Below, piece by piece: positions 45,559 through 56,123 of a stretch of 64,000 bases of DNA. This DNA is from Comamonas terrigena NBRC 13299 (GTDB lineage Bacteria > Pseudomonadota > Gammaproteobacteria > Burkholderiales > Burkholderiaceae_C), in NCBI RefSeq assembly GCF_006740045.1, contig NZ_AP019749.1, positions 949,001-1,013,000 on the forward strand. Reading direction: 5' to 3'. Positions within the stretch are counted from its first letter, which is position 1. Each line of letters starts with the position of its first letter. The translations under genes and the position numbers were made by a program. The notes under the pieces were generated by a model. It saw only the letters and a list, made by a program, of their open reading frames with translations. It searched no databases and was not told the DNA's origin.

Positions 45559-45612
45559 GGGTGATGGCTGCAGCGCCTGCACACGGCGTTGCAGCGGTTC
45601 AGGGCGGCAGGC

Positions 45613-46140
45613 TTACGCCGCCACCGCCTGGGTCAGCAGGGCGTCGATGTCGGCGTGGGCGGCAAGGGTCTGGGCGCAGGCATCGGCGGCTTCTTCGCCC
45701 TTGTGGACAAAGTGGCAGCGGAAAAAGCCCAGCAGGTCTTCCGTGGGCTGGAAGTTGTGCGGGGTGAGTGCCACCGAAAACACGGGCACGCCGGTGTCCA
45801 GTTGCACGCGCATCAGGCCGTCCACCACGGCGGCAGAGACAAATTCATGGTGGTAGATGCCGCCGTTGACGATGACGGCACAGCCGATCACGGCATCAAA
45901 CTGGCCGGAAGCGGCCAGCTTCTGCGCCATCAGCGGGATTTCAAAGGCACCGGGCACTTCCACCTGGTGCAGGCGTGCCGGGGCGGCGCCCAGCGCCGTC
46001 AGGCGGCGCACGGCGGCGTCGCGGGCCTGGTGCACCACATCGCTGTGCCAATTGGCGCTGACGATGGCGATGCGGGCCTGCTGCAGTGCTGCACGGGTGG
46101 CCTGGGAGGAAGAAACGTTAGCGATAGTGGTCTGATTCAT
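45613..46140 (-). CDS. ribH: Lumazine synthase, RibH2-like
   Basis: This 175-residue enzyme makes 6,7-dimethyl-8-ribityllumazine, the riboflavin precursor. Substrate motifs are ANWHSDVV, VPGAFEIPLMAQ and GCAVIVNGGIYHHEFVS. The C-terminal region FSVALTPHNFQPTEDLLGFFRCHFVHKGEEAA matches the type II (RibH2) proteins of Rhizobiales and Brucella better than the usual RibH ending with NKGxEAA. ATG at 46138-46140 is preferred over the upstream extension. The leader carries an FMN riboswitch, so expression should fall when flavin is plentiful. No other riboflavin synthesis gene adjoins it, so it may be a second, isolated copy. Confidence 0.9.
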   Translation of the reverse strand: MNQTTIANVSSSQATRAALQQARIAIVSANWHSDVVHQARDAAVRRLTALGAAPARLHQVEVPGAFEIPLMAQKLAASGQFDAVIGCAVIVNGGIYHHEFVSAAVVDGLMRVQLDTGVPVFSVALTPHNFQPTEDLLGFFRCHFVHKGEEAADACAQTLAAHADIDALLTQAVAA

Positions 46141-46289
46141 GGTGTTGGTCTTGCAAAGACATGGAACAAATGAATCAGGGCGCGCGAAGGCAAGGCAGCC
46201 CGCAGCAGCCGGCACACCGACGGGCAAAGGATTGCCGCGCCCATGCGCTGCCGCCCCAGGCTGGGGGACAGGTCTTCACGTTGCTCTTT

Positions 46290-46424
46290 CATCCGGACTG
46301 TGACCGTCGGCTCTGGCATCGCACCAGATCTGCTGACCCTGAAAGGCGTGGCCTTCCAGGCGCTCGCGGGCTCACAGCCGAGGCTGCATACCGCCGGTGG
46401 GGAGTTTCACCCCGCCCTGAGAAC
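46290..46424 (-). promoter_or_regulatory. FMN riboswitch (RFN element)
   Basis: Read on the minus strand, the RFN blocks occur in order: GGGCGGGGTGAAACTCCCC, ACCGGCGGT, AGCCCGCGAGCG, GGTCAGCAGATCTGGTG, GAGCCGACGGT and AGTCCGGATG. These are the conserved FMN-binding junction sequences. It precedes the lumazine synthase gene by about 150 nt, which contain the expression platform. FMN binding is expected to lower expression. Confidence 0.97.
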
Positions 46425-46520
46425 GTCGCCGCTCCAAGGAAGCGGCAGTGCCATTGTAGGGCGGCGCCGATGGCACCAGCGGTCACATAGGCAACCGGGC
46501 GACTCGGCCATGGCCTTGTT

Positions 46521-46916
46521 TCAGCCCGCCGCCGTGCGCCGCCCGCCCACAGAGCGCAGCAATGCCCGCAGGCGCTGCCATGGCGTGGCAGGAGGCGCTG
46601 CCGACGCGGGCAAGGGCGCCATGCTGCACTGCAAACGGGCCGTGCCACCCTGGCTGCTGACCTGCAGCCACAGCAGGCAGGGGGCGCGCCAGCGTTGGCC
46701 GGTGGACAGCTGCCACTGCAGGCTGGGCGCACCGTCGACCAGGCCCTGCGGGCCGCTGTGCAGCAGCAGGCTGCCATGGCTGCAGAACAGTTCACTGCCT
46801 GCGGGAACGACCAAGGCATGGGCCTGGCCGGGGTGGATGCAGAACAGTTGCGGTGTGGGCTGTGCTGCGGTGGAAGATGTGGAGGAGGGGGCGCAAGAGG
46901 GCGAGAAGGGGTGCAT
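46521..46916 (-). CDS. DUF2917 family protein
   Basis: This 131-residue protein has a small beta-rich domain: QLFCIHPGQAHALVVPAGSELFCSHGSLLLHSG and a repeated G/W pattern (LQWQLSTGQRWRAPCLLWLQV), resembling DUF2917. The remainder is low complexity. It is divergent from the MocR-type regulator at 47136, an arrangement common in Burkholderiales, and the two share a 219-bp region. The long upstream continuation of this frame is antisense to the regulator and is not coding. Confidence 0.65.
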   Translation of the reverse strand: MHPFSPSCAPSSTSSTAAQPTPQLFCIHPGQAHALVVPAGSELFCSHGSLLLHSGPQGLVDGAPSLQWQLSTGQRWRAPCLLWLQVSSQGGTARLQCSMAPLPASAAPPATPWQRLRALLRSVGGRRTAAG

Positions 46917-47052
46917 GCCAGGGCCTGTAGAGCGTGTGAAACAGTGCCTCCAGCGTAAGCAGACGGGCCCTTGTGCAACAGGCACAGCCCCGACCTTTGT
47001 GCACCGCAGCAGTGCAGATGGCGGCATGGCTGTTCTGGTGTTGTGTAAACCA

Positions 47053-47076
47053 ATCTGTATCTGTTGCAGAACAGAT
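47053..47076. promoter_or_regulatory. Candidate MocR operator
   Basis: ATCTGT occurs twice in tandem (47053-47064), and ATCTGTT/AACAGAT arms (47059-47065 and 47070-47076) form an inverted repeat. Position between the divergent DUF2917 gene and the MocR gene suits an autoregulatory site. MocR-type proteins usually bind such direct repeats. Confidence 0.45.
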
Positions 47077-47135
47077 GCCTGGGGCATGATGGCGCCCTTG
47101 CTTGTTCCACCGGCGTTCCTGCGGGAACGAGGCCC

Positions 47136-48644
47136 ATGACCCTGGCCCCTGCTGCTGCCCTCCTTCCCCTGTACCGCCGCCTGGCCGGCGACTATGCCCA
47201 GGCCATGGGCCTGGGCACCTTGCGTGTGGGCGAGCGCATGCCATCGGTGCGGGAGCTGATGCGCCGCCACCAGGTCAGCCTGTCCACGGCCCTGCAGCTG
47301 CTGCGCCATCTGGAGACCCAGGGCCATCTGGAAGCCCGGCCGCGCGTGGGCTACTTTGTGCGCGATGCCCGGACACCGGCCAGTGGCGCGCTGGACCTGA
47401 CCAGCGAGCCTGACCTGAGCCAGCCGGTGCAGCCCGGCGCGCAGGCGCACTTTGTGGGCATCAATGAACATATTTCGCTGCTGCTGGAGCGTGGCCGCCA
47501 GGCCGAGGTGTTTCTGGATGTGGGCGGGTGCACGCCACCGCCGGCACTGTTTGACCACAAGCACCTGAACCAGCTGGTGGCACGCCTGCTGCGCGAGCAC
47601 CCGCAGTTGCTGGTGCAGGGGCGCTCGCTGCTGGCCAACCAGGGTAACCACCCGCTCTTCCAGCAAGCCATGGCGCGGCGCGCGCTGGCATCGGGCATCC
47701 GCGTGGCGCCGACCGATGTGCTGGCCACCACCGGCAATTCCGAGGCGGTGAGCCTGGCGCTGGCGGCCGTGGCCCGGCCCGGAGACATGGTGGCCGTGGA
47801 GTCGCCCACCTACTACGGCCTGCTGCAGGTGGTGGAGTCGCTGCAGCTGCAGACGCTGGAAATCCCCTGCAGTCCGCGCACCGGCCTGTCCATCGAGGCG
47901 CTGGAGCTGGCGTTCCAGACCCAGCCACGGCTGAAGGCCGTGGTGGTGGTGCCCGAGTTGCAGATGCCGCTGGGCACGCGCATGCCCGATGCGCACAAGG
48001 CGCGGCTGGTGGCGCTGTGCGCCCAGTACGGTGCGGCGCTGATCGAAGACGATTCCTATGGGCTGTTTGTCGAAGGCAGCCAGCCGGTCAAGCCGCTGAA
48101 GGCCTGGGACAGCGTGTCCGGCCATGTGGTCTATTGCCAGGCTTTCAACAAAAGCCTGGCGCCCGGACTGCGCCAGGGCTGGATGAATGGCGGCCAATGG
48201 CATGGCCGGATACAGATGCTGAAATTTGCCCAGAGCCGCAACACCCAGACCCTGGGTCAGATGGTGGTGGCCGAAGTGCTGGGATCACCCGCACACCAGC
48301 GCAGCCTGGAGCGCCTCAAGGCCCAGCTCAAAGCCCAGCGCGAAGCCATGGCCCGGCTGGTGGCACGCCACTTTCCCGTGGGCACGCGCATGAGCTTGCC
48401 GGCCGGAGGCCTGTGCCTGTGGCTGGAGCTGCCCGAGGGATTTTCCAGCGCCCAGCTGTTTGGCGATGCGCTGGCGCAGGGCATACGCATTGCGCCGGGC
48501 AGCATGTTTTCCAATTCCGGCCGTTATGAGCACTGCATGCGGCTGGCCTGCACCCACCCGGTGGATGCCACGGTGGACAAGGCGATGCAGTTGCTCGGGA
48601 GCATGGCCTGTCGCCAGCTGGGCCAGGCGCCGCGTGGTGCATAG
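47136..48644 (+). CDS. MocR-type GntR/aminotransferase-fold transcriptional regulator
   Basis: This 502-residue protein fuses a GntR winged helix (GERMPSVRELMRRHQVSLSTALQLLRHLETQGHLEARPRVGYFV) to a type I PLP aminotransferase-like domain. The probable PLP Lys is in YCQAFNKSLAPGLRQGW, with the aspartate in ALIEDDSYGLF. It probably acts as a PLP-sensing regulator of amino-acid or vitamin B6 metabolism. ATG at 47136 follows a GGGAACGAGG stretch; the frame opens further upstream but starts poorly. Divergent from the DUF2917 gene. Confidence 0.9.
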   Translation: MTLAPAAALLPLYRRLAGDYAQAMGLGTLRVGERMPSVRELMRRHQVSLSTALQLLRHLETQGHLEARPRVGYFVRDARTPASGALDLTSEPDLSQPVQPGAQAHFVGINEHISLLLERGRQAEVFLDVGGCTPPPALFDHKHLNQLVARLLREHPQLLVQGRSLLANQGNHPLFQQAMARRALASGIRVAPTDVLATTGNSEAVSLALAAVARPGDMVAVESPTYYGLLQVVESLQLQTLEIPCSPRTGLSIEALELAFQTQPRLKAVVVVPELQMPLGTRMPDAHKARLVALCAQYGAALIEDDSYGLFVEGSQPVKPLKAWDSVSGHVVYCQAFNKSLAPGLRQGWMNGGQWHGRIQMLKFAQSRNTQTLGQMVVAEVLGSPAHQRSLERLKAQLKAQREAMARLVARHFPVGTRMSLPAGGLCLWLELPEGFSSAQLFGDALAQGIRIAPGSMFSNSGRYEHCMRLACTHPVDATVDKAMQLLGSMACRQLGQAPRGA

Positions 48645-48664
48645 GCGCGCAGCGGGACAGGCAA

Positions 48665-48700
48665 TAAAAAAACCGCCAGGGCAGATGCCGGTGGCGGTTT
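48665..48700 (-). terminator. Terminator of rpmB-rpmG
   Basis: On the minus strand, the arms AACCGCCA and TGGCGGTT enclose a short loop and are followed by a T-run. It lies 20 nt after the rpmG stop, facing the end of the MocR gene. Confidence 0.85.
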
Positions 48701-48719
48701 TGGCAGAAAACAGGCTGAA

Positions 48720-48890
48720 TTACTTCAGCTTGGTTTCCTTGTACTCGACGTGCTTGCGAGCTTTGGGGTCGAACTTCATGATCGACATCTTTTCAGGCAT
48801 CGTCTTCTTGTTCTTGGTGGTGGTGTAGAAGTGACCGGTGCCAGCCGTAGATGCCAGCTTGATCTTGTCGCGTCCGCCTTTAGCAGCCAT
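48720..48890 (-). CDS. rpmG: 50S ribosomal protein L33
   Basis: This 56-residue protein of the large ribosomal subunit reads [15 protein letters not shown] through [14 protein letters not shown]. The motif [12 protein letters not shown] is typical of L33, and with no zinc-binding Cys pairs it is the zinc-free form. It is the second gene of the usual rpmB-rpmG operon, 20 bp after rpmB. Confidence 0.97.
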   Translation of the reverse strand: MAAKGGRDKIKLASTAGTGHFYTTTKNKKTMPEKMSIMKFDPKARKHVEYKETKLK

Positions 48891-48910
48891 GGTGTTTCTC
48901 CTTCAGGAAA

Positions 48911-49144
48911 TTAAGCTTGGCCACGGGCGCGCATGTCTGCGAGCACGGAGTCGATACCGTTCTTGTCGATCAGGCGCAGAGCAGCGCTGGAAACGCGCAG
49001 ACGCACCCAACGGTTCTCGGTTTCCACCCAGAAACGACGGTACTGCAGGTTGGGCAGGAAACGACGCTTGGTCTTGTTGTTGGCGTGGGAAACGTTGTTG
49101 CCCACCATGGGCTTCTTGCCCGTAACTTCACATACGCGTGCCAT
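48911..49144 (-). CDS. rpmB: 50S ribosomal protein L28
   Basis: This 77-residue protein begins [29 protein letters not shown] and ends with [21 protein letters not shown], complete for L28. It lacks the CxxC zinc motifs of the zinc-binding form. ATG at 49142-49144 starts the conserved N-terminus; the in-frame extension upstream is not part of the protein. A hairpin AGGTTGT/ACAACCT (49197-49203, 49208-49214) lies in its leader. Confidence 0.97.
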   Translation of the reverse strand: MARVCEVTGKKPMVGNNVSHANNKTKRRFLPNLQYRRFWVETENRWVRLRVSSAALRLIDKNGIDSVLADMRARGQA

Positions 49145-49539
49145 TGGGACACTCCGATAGTTGAATCGGCTGCCGGCTCTGAGGTCCTGCAACTGCAGGT
49201 TGTGCCGACAACCTCACCTCGCCAGTTTGTAATGGGTGGCGGTAACCCGTTTGCTATCCATGTCCCAGTCTGTAGTTACAGAAGTCCCATATCCAGCAAA
49301 GCCAAGGATTATAGCCAGGAAGTGGAAAAGCCCTGGAGTGCGGCCTGGAATCCCCCGGGGAGACGCTGTGCCTGCGCACCGCTGGCCGCGCCGTCGAAGG
49401 AGGACTCCAGCGCGGCGGGGGGCGTGCAGAGCCCAAGCCTGGGCGGTGCGGCTTTCGCGCAGGCTGGCGCGGGCTGGATGCGGGGCTGTGAAGGCGACCT
49501 GGAACGGGAGGCGCGGACACTGCGCCTCCCAGGGAGGGC
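49145..49539. other. Region between trxB and rpmB
   Basis: No gene is supportable. It holds the rpmB leader, including the hairpin at 49197-49214, and a likely minus-strand promoter around 49290-49330, where the sequence is relatively AT-rich. The GC-rich remainder (49350-49530) is open in several frames but has no family resemblance. Confidence 0.4.
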
Positions 49540-50502
<963 letters not shown>

Positions 50503-50733
50503 TCAGCGGGCCGCGCGCAGGCGCTGCCCCTTGGAACCCGGGTCCACCACTACCAAGGTGCTGGACCGGAACAAGCAAGCATTGTAGAAAGCGCAAGAGC
50601 CCTGTGCCGAATCGGGCTGTTGCTGCATGCATTGCCTGATGCAGTGCAAGTTTTGTTGCAACTGTTTGCATTTGCCCGGCGACCGGAACCCTGGGGGAGC
50701 CCGGAGCGCTGCGGTAAGCTACCCGCCTTGCGT

Positions 50734-53067
50734 ATGACTTATTCACTGAATGCCTTGAACACCGCGTCTGCAAAAGTCCCGCCGAAAGCGGGCATTGTTC
50801 GTTTCGGACACGAGGTGTGCCTGGTGGTGGCGTTGCTGGCGCTGATCTTCTGGCTGCTGGCACTGTGCACCTACTCTCCCCAAGATGCGGCCTGGTCCAC
50901 CAGCGGCCTGGCCAACGGCGTGGTCGTGCGCAACTGGGCGGGGCGTTTCGGGGCCTGGCTGGCCGATACCTCGTACTTCGGTTTTGGCTATTCGGTCTGG
51001 TGGGCGGTGCTGGCGGCGGTGTTCGCCTGGGGCCGTTCGCTGCGCCGCTGGATGCGTGGCGAAACGCTGGAAGGCCATGCCTGGCGCGACAACCTGACGT
51101 TCTGGGGCGGGCTGCTGCTGTTGCTGGCGGCCAGCACGGCGCTGGAATGGTCGCGCCTGTACCGGCTGGAAACCCATCTGCCCGGCCATGCCGGTGGCGT
51201 GATGGGTTATCTGCTGGGCAAGGCCGGTGTGGGCTGGTTCGGCTTCACCGGCTCCGGGCTGCTGGGCATCATGCTGATGATTCTGGGTCTGGGTCTGGTG
51301 TTCCATTTTTCCTGGGGCACGGTGGCAGAGACCCTGGGCGCGCGCATCGACACCCTGGTGCGCATCGGCCAGCAGCACCGCGAAAAGGTCAAGGACGTGG
51401 CGGTCGGCCGCAAGGCCGCACAGGAGCGCCGGGACGTGCTGGACGACGTGCACCTCGGCGCCGAAGAGGCCTACCAGCCCAAGCCGGTGCAGATCAATAC
51501 CCCGGCACCACCGCCGGTGGTGCCCAGCGAGCGGGTCATCAAGGAGCGCCAGAAGCCCTTGTTCGAGGACAAGGAGATGGCCGACAGCGTCTTGCCGCAG
51601 GTGGACCTGCTGGACGCCGCGCCGGCCAAGCAGGAAACCGTGTCCGCCGACACGCTGGAGATGACCAGCCGCCTGATCGAGAAGAAGCTCAAGGACTTCG
51701 GCGTGGAAGTGCATGTGGTGCAGGCAACGCCCGGCCCGGTGGTCACGCGCTACGAGATCGAACCCGCCACCGGGGTGAAGGGTTCGCAGGTGGTGAATCT
51801 GGCTAAGGATCTGGCGCGCTCGCTGTCGCTGGTGTCGGTGCGGGTGATCGAGACCATTCCAGGCAAGAACTACATGGCGCTGGAGCTGCCCAATGCGCGG
51901 CGCCAGTCGATCCGGCTGTCGGAAGTGCTGGGCTCGCAGGTCTACCACGACGCCAAGAGCCTGCTGACCATGGGCCTGGGCAAGGATATCGAAGGCAAGC
52001 CTGTGGTGGCCGACCTGGCCAAGATGCCCCATGTGCTGGTGGCCGGTACCACCGGCTCGGGCAAATCGGTGGGTATCAACGCCATGATCCTGTCTCTGGT
52101 CTACAAGGCCGAGGCCAAGGACGTGCGCCTGTTGATGATCGACCCCAAGATGCTGGAAATGTCGGTCTACGAAGGCATTCCCCACCTGCTGTGCCCGGTG
52201 GTGACCGACATGAAGATGGCGGCCAACGGCCTGAACTGGTGCGTGGCCGAGATGGAGCGCCGCTACAAGCTGATGTCCAAGCTGGGGGTGCGCAATCTGG
52301 CGGGCTACAACACCAAGATCGATGATGCCAAGAGCAAGGGCGAGATCATTGGCAACCCGTTCAGCCTGACGCCGGAGTCGCCCGAGCCCTTGCAGCGCCT
52401 GCCGCACATCGTCATCGTGATCGACGAGCTGGCCGACCTGATGATGGTGGTGGGCAAGAAGATCGAAGAGCTGATCGCCCGCCTGGCGCAAAAGGCGCGT
52501 GCCGCTGGTATTCACCTGATTTTGGCCACCCAGCGCCCCAGCGTGGACGTGATCACCGGCCTGATCAAGGCCAATATTCCGACGCGTATCGCTTTCCAGG
52601 TCTCCAGCAAGATCGACAGCCGTACCGTGCTGGACCAGATGGGCGCCGAGTCGCTGCTGGGCATGGGCGACATGCTCTACATGGCCAGCGGTACCGGTCT
52701 GCCCATCCGCGTGCACGGTGCGTTCGTGTCGGACGATGAAGTGCACCGCGTGGTCTCCTACCTGAAGGAGCAGGGCGAGCCCGACTACATCGACGGTGTG
52801 CTGGAGTCTGCGCTGTCCGATGAAGGCGGCGGGGGCGACGGAGAAGGAGGCGGCGATGGCGAGCAGGATCCCATGTACGACCAGGCCGTCGAAATTGTGC
52901 TGAAAGACCGCAAGGCCAGCATTTCCTATGTGCAGCGCAAGCTGCGCATCGGCTACAACCGGTCGGCCAACCTGCTGGAGCAGATGGAGCGGGCCGGTCT
53001 GGTCAGCTCCCTCACATCCAGCGGCCAGCGTGAAGTGCTGGTGCCGGCTGGCCGTGGGGACGAATGA
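50734..53067 (+). CDS. ftsK: DNA translocase FtsK
   Basis: This 777-residue septum-located motor segregates chromosome dimers at XerCD-dif. The N-terminal domain has four membrane helices (about residues 24-48, 70-90, 112-130, 155-180). A short linker is followed by the RecA-like motor with Walker [14 protein letters not shown] and Walker [16 protein letters not shown]. The C-terminal winged-helix gamma domain ([30 protein letters not shown]) reads KOPS. The linker is short, as in many betaproteobacteria. The start is the ATG at 50734; the same frame is open further upstream, antisense to trxB. lolA follows after 48 bp. Confidence 0.95.
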   Translation: MTYSLNALNTASAKVPPKAGIVRFGHEVCLVVALLALIFWLLALCTYSPQDAAWSTSGLANGVVVRNWAGRFGAWLADTSYFGFGYSVWWAVLAAVFAWGRSLRRWMRGETLEGHAWRDNLTFWGGLLLLLAASTALEWSRLYRLETHLPGHAGGVMGYLLGKAGVGWFGFTGSGLLGIMLMILGLGLVFHFSWGTVAETLGARIDTLVRIGQQHREKVKDVAVGRKAAQERRDVLDDVHLGAEEAYQPKPVQINTPAPPPVVPSERVIKERQKPLFEDKEMADSVLPQVDLLDAAPAKQETVSADTLEMTSRLIEKKLKDFGVEVHVVQATPGPVVTRYEIEPATGVKGSQVVNLAKDLARSLSLVSVRVIETIPGKNYMALELPNARRQSIRLSEVLGSQVYHDAKSLLTMGLGKDIEGKPVVADLAKMPHVLVAGTTGSGKSVGINAMILSLVYKAEAKDVRLLMIDPKMLEMSVYEGIPHLLCPVVTDMKMAANGLNWCVAEMERRYKLMSKLGVRNLAGYNTKIDDAKSKGEIIGNPFSLTPESPEPLQRLPHIVIVIDELADLMMVVGKKIEELIARLAQKARAAGIHLILATQRPSVDVITGLIKANIPTRIAFQVSSKIDSRTVLDQMGAESLLGMGDMLYMASGTGLPIRVHGAFVSDDEVHRVVSYLKEQGEPDYIDGVLESALSDEGGGGDGEGGGDGEQDPMYDQAVEIVLKDRKASISYVQRKLRIGYNRSANLLEQMERAGLVSSLTSSGQREVLVPAGRGDE

Positions 53068-53115
53068 GGGCGGCTGCCGTTGGCCGCCCCTGAGATTGCG
53101 ACAAGGAGTTCGCGC

Positions 53116-53748
53116 ATGCGAAAGATGATTTCCGCCCTGGCACTGTCGGTGCTGCCACTGTGGGCCCTGGCCGATGGCATGGGCAGCCTGGAATCCTTCA
53201 TGAAGGAATCCCAGGCGGGCAAGGCCCAGTTCACCCAGACGGTCACCTCCCCGGGACGGGACGGCCAGCCCGGCCGTACCAAGACCAGCAGTGGCGAGTT
53301 CCAGTTCCAGCGCCCGGGCAGGTTCAGCTTCCACTACACCAAGCCGTTCGAGCAGGTCATCGTGGCCGATGGCAAGACGCTGTGGATGCTGGACAAGGAC
53401 CTGAACCAGGTCACGCAGCGCCCGCAAAGCCAGGCGCTGGCCAGCACGCCGGCGGCCATCCTGGCCTCGGCCACCGACCTGAATGGTCTGCGCAAGGACT
53501 TCAACCTGGGCAACGCCCCCGATGCCGACGGCATGGAATGGGTGCAGGCCGAGCCGCGCTCCAGCGACAACCAGCTGCGCCAGGTGCGCGTGGGCTTTGC
53601 CGGCGGCAAGCTGGCGGCACTGGACATTGTGGACAGCTTTGGCCAGCGTTCGCTGATCCGCTTCAGCCAGTTGCAGCTGCTGCCTTCGCTGCCGGCATCT
53701 ACATTCCACTTCACCCCGCCGGCCGGGGCGGACGTGCTCAAGCAGTGA
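53116..53748 (+). CDS. lolA: Outer-membrane lipoprotein carrier protein LolA
   Basis: This 210-residue periplasmic chaperone carries lipoproteins from LolCDE to LolB. The signal peptide is MRKMISALALSVLPLWALA. Conserved segments FMKESQAGKAQFTQTV, GEFQFQRPGRFSFHY and VADGKTLWMLDKDLNQVT are present. ATG at 53116 has AAGGAG upstream. It is in the ftsK-lolA pair; in relatives rarA normally follows, here separated by the opposite-strand brnQ. Confidence 0.95.
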   Translation: MRKMISALALSVLPLWALADGMGSLESFMKESQAGKAQFTQTVTSPGRDGQPGRTKTSSGEFQFQRPGRFSFHYTKPFEQVIVADGKTLWMLDKDLNQVTQRPQSQALASTPAAILASATDLNGLRKDFNLGNAPDADGMEWVQAEPRSSDNQLRQVRVGFAGGKLAALDIVDSFGQRSLIRFSQLQLLPSLPASTFHFTPPAGADVLKQ

Positions 53749-53938
53749 CGGTGTTCCAACGCCGGCGTGTGCCGGGGTGGTTCGTGCCGCGCGAACGCCG
53801 CGTCTGAAATTTCGGTGTGAGCGCACGCTTTTGATTTGTGGTGCTGCGGACGACGATCATGTCGGATGGCGTGCTGCATGCAAGGTTGCCATGCCGTCCA
53901 CCGCAGCCATGCAGGCATGGCTGAAAGAGACTCCCAAC

Positions 53939-53973
53939 AAAAAGGGCGCACCCCGCAAGAGGTGCGCCCTTTG
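53939..53973. terminator. Strong bidirectional terminator
   Basis: A perfect 12-bp stem AAAGGGCGCACC/GGTGCGCCCTTT with an 8-nt loop lies between the lolA and brnQ stops, which converge here. A further two A on the left and a TT on the right extend it. Confidence 0.85.
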
Positions 53974-53996
53974 GCGTGGTGCGGCGGAAAAGCCGC

Positions 53997-55316
53997 TCAG
54001 GCCTGTGCTGGGTGGCTGCGGGCGGGCAGCAGATGGTCGGCGGTGGCGGCCAGCAGCAGCATGGCCAGCACCGGGGTCAGCCAGGCCATGCCCATGGCGG
54101 CGCCGGGCAGGGTGGTGATCCACGCAGGCAGCTCCATCAGGCCCACGGCCTTGGCACCGTCCAGCAGGCCCAGCAGCAGGGCCACGGCCATCACCGGGGC
54201 GTAGACGCGGCGGGCATGCTTCCAGCAGCCCGACAGCAGGCTCAGCGCCACCAGGGCGATCGCCACCGGGTAGACGGTCACCAGCACCGGCACGGCCACG
54301 GCGATCAGTTGCTCCAGGCCCTGGTTGGCCACCACGGCGCTGAACACGCACAGCGCAATCACCACCGTGCGGTAGGAAAACGGCAGCAACTGGCTGAAAT
54401 AACTGCCGCAGGCGCTGACCAGGCCCACGCCGGTGGTCAGGCAGGCCAGCAGAATCACCACGGCCAGCAGCACCATGCCCGCGGCGCCAAAGGTGTGCTG
54501 CACGTAGGTGGTGAGGATCTGCACGCCGGTGGAGGCGCTTTGCACCAGGCCGCCGCTGGTGGCGCCCAGGTAGATCAGCGACACATAGACCAGGCCCAGG
54601 CCGGTGGCGGCGATGACGGCGGCAATGATGGTGTAGCGGGTGTGCAGGCGGGTGTCGGCGATGCCGCTGTCCTTGATGGCGTTGACGATGACGATGCCGA
54701 ACACCAGTGCGGCCAGTGCGTCCATGGTCTGGTAGCCCTGCACAAAGCCCTGGCCCAGGGCCAGGCTGCTGCTCTGGTAATCGGGCAGGCTGGCCGACAG
54801 CGTGCCGGCGGGCAGCAAGAAGGCCGCGCCCCCCAGCACCACCAGGGCGAGGATCAGCACCGGGGTGATCAGCTTGCCGATGGTGTCCACCAGCTTGCCG
54901 GGGAACAGGGCCAGCAGCAGGGTCAGGCCAAAGTACAGCACGGTGTAGGCCCCCAGCGCCAGCGGGCTGTTGCCCACGAAGGGCGCCACGCCCAGCTCGA
55001 ACGACACGGTGGCCGTGCGCGGCGTGGCAAACAGCGGGCCGATGGTCAGGTACACGGCGGCGCCCAGCAGCACGCCGGCCACCTTGCCGATGGGGGCGGT
55101 GATGGTCTGCAGGCCGCCGCCCACGCGGGCCAGCGCCACCACGGTGACCAGCGGCAAGCCCACGCCGGTGAGTAGAAAGCCCACGGCGGCGCTCCACAGG
55201 TGTTCACCTGCGGCCAGACCGACGATGGGGGGGAAGATGATGTTGCCTGCGCCCAGAAACAGCGCAAACGTCATGAAGCCGAGGGCCATCAGGTCCCGCG
55301 TCTTGAGTGTTGTCAT
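53997..55316 (-). CDS. brnQ: Branched-chain amino acid transporter BrnQ
   Basis: This 439-residue LIVCS-family Na+-dependent permease has about 12 hydrophobic helices. MALGFMTFALFLGAGNIIFPPIVGLAAGEHLW at the N-terminus is the family signature, and VSACGSYFSQLLPFSYR occurs in the centre. It imports leucine, isoleucine and valine. It lies opposite to the flanking lolA and rarA genes, so it interrupts an otherwise conserved ftsK-lolA-rarA order. Confidence 0.93.
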   Translation of the reverse strand: MTTLKTRDLMALGFMTFALFLGAGNIIFPPIVGLAAGEHLWSAAVGFLLTGVGLPLVTVVALARVGGGLQTITAPIGKVAGVLLGAAVYLTIGPLFATPRTATVSFELGVAPFVGNSPLALGAYTVLYFGLTLLLALFPGKLVDTIGKLITPVLILALVVLGGAAFLLPAGTLSASLPDYQSSSLALGQGFVQGYQTMDALAALVFGIVIVNAIKDSGIADTRLHTRYTIIAAVIAATGLGLVYVSLIYLGATSGGLVQSASTGVQILTTYVQHTFGAAGMVLLAVVILLACLTTGVGLVSACGSYFSQLLPFSYRTVVIALCVFSAVVANQGLEQLIAVAVPVLVTVYPVAIALVALSLLSGCWKHARRVYAPVMAVALLLGLLDGAKAVGLMELPAWITTLPGAAMGMAWLTPVLAMLLLAATADHLLPARSHPAQA

Positions 55317-55622
55317 ACCAAAAGCCCTGCACCCCGCAGCGCAAGCGCGCCCGGGGATGCGTTGAAAACATTACAAACCAAACGAAAGCGGGGATTCGGT
55401 AGAGTGCATTGACACTGGCCGGCGGTAGGCCGGTCGCAGGCTGCACGTTGCCAGACACTGGGTGGCAGCAGGCGGCAACCGAATCGGGTAGGGCAGGGGC
55501 CGTTAAGCTTGTGGCTGACGGGCCAGAAGGCGCTGCTGTTCCATTCACGTGAGGGGTGGCCTCGCAAATGGAGAGCATGTGTCCGCTGAAACCCTATTTT
55601 GCCTGATGTGAACTTCTGATAT
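55317..55622. promoter_or_regulatory. Divergent promoter region of brnQ and rarA
   Basis: This 306-bp region holds the start regions of two divergent genes. The part next to rarA (about 55560-55622) is the AT-richest and must contain the rarA promoter, which I propose also drives the island's replacement rarA. I could not assign -35/-10 elements with confidence. Confidence 0.45.
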
Positions 55623-56123
55623 ATGGCTATGCCCCGTAACCCTGCCACAACCACTGATTTGTTTGGCGCCCCTGCGGTCGGTGCCGCCGGTGGCGCAGCG
55701 GCCCTGCCCGCCCACCAGCCGCTGGCCGAGCGCCTGCGCCCGCATACGCTGGGCGAGGTGGTGGGGCAGCAGCAGGTGCTGGGCGAAGGCATGCCGCTGC
55801 GGCTGGCGTTTGAATCCGGCCGGCCGCACAGCTGCATCCTGTGGGGTCCCCCGGGGGTGGGCAAGACCACCATCGCCCGGCTGATGGCCGATGCGTTCGA
55901 TGCCCAGTTCATCTTCATCAGCGCGGTGCTGGGCGGGGTCGAGGACATCCGCGAGGCCGTGGAAAAAGCCCAGATGGCGTGGGACAGCCTGCTGCAGCAG
56001 CGCACCATCGTGTTCGTGGACGAGGTGCATCGCTTCAATAAAGCTGTCAAGTTATATATAAATCAACGACTTAAAAGAGCTATTGTGCAGATTTTTGGGC
56101 TTCCCTTTTTTCAGAGGTGGTGA
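55623..56123 (+). pseudogene. rarA: Native rarA, truncated by island insertion
   Basis: This is the 5' part of the chromosomal rarA (replication-associated recombination ATPase, clamp-loader-like AAA+). About 141 codons are host sequence: the N-terminal PIP-like segment, Walker A GPPGVGKTTIA near 76-83 and Walker B IVFVDEVHRFNKA at 129-141. Then composition changes abruptly and 25 unrelated residues (VKLYINQRLKR...) lead to a TGA at 56121-56123. The rest of the AAA+ domain, the lid and the tetramerisation domain are missing, so it cannot function. The missing 3' part should be found beyond the far end of the island. The stop is only 3 nt before the start of the replacement rarA. Confidence 0.88.

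Noticed and set aside
46917..48203. Upstream extension of the DUF2917 minus-strand frame
   Set aside because: Antisense to the MocR regulator; only the last 131 codons have a plausible domain and start.
50743..53826. 1027-codon minus-strand open frame opposite ftsK and lolA
   Set aside because: Long only because of high GC content; the sense strand has full FtsK and LolA motifs.
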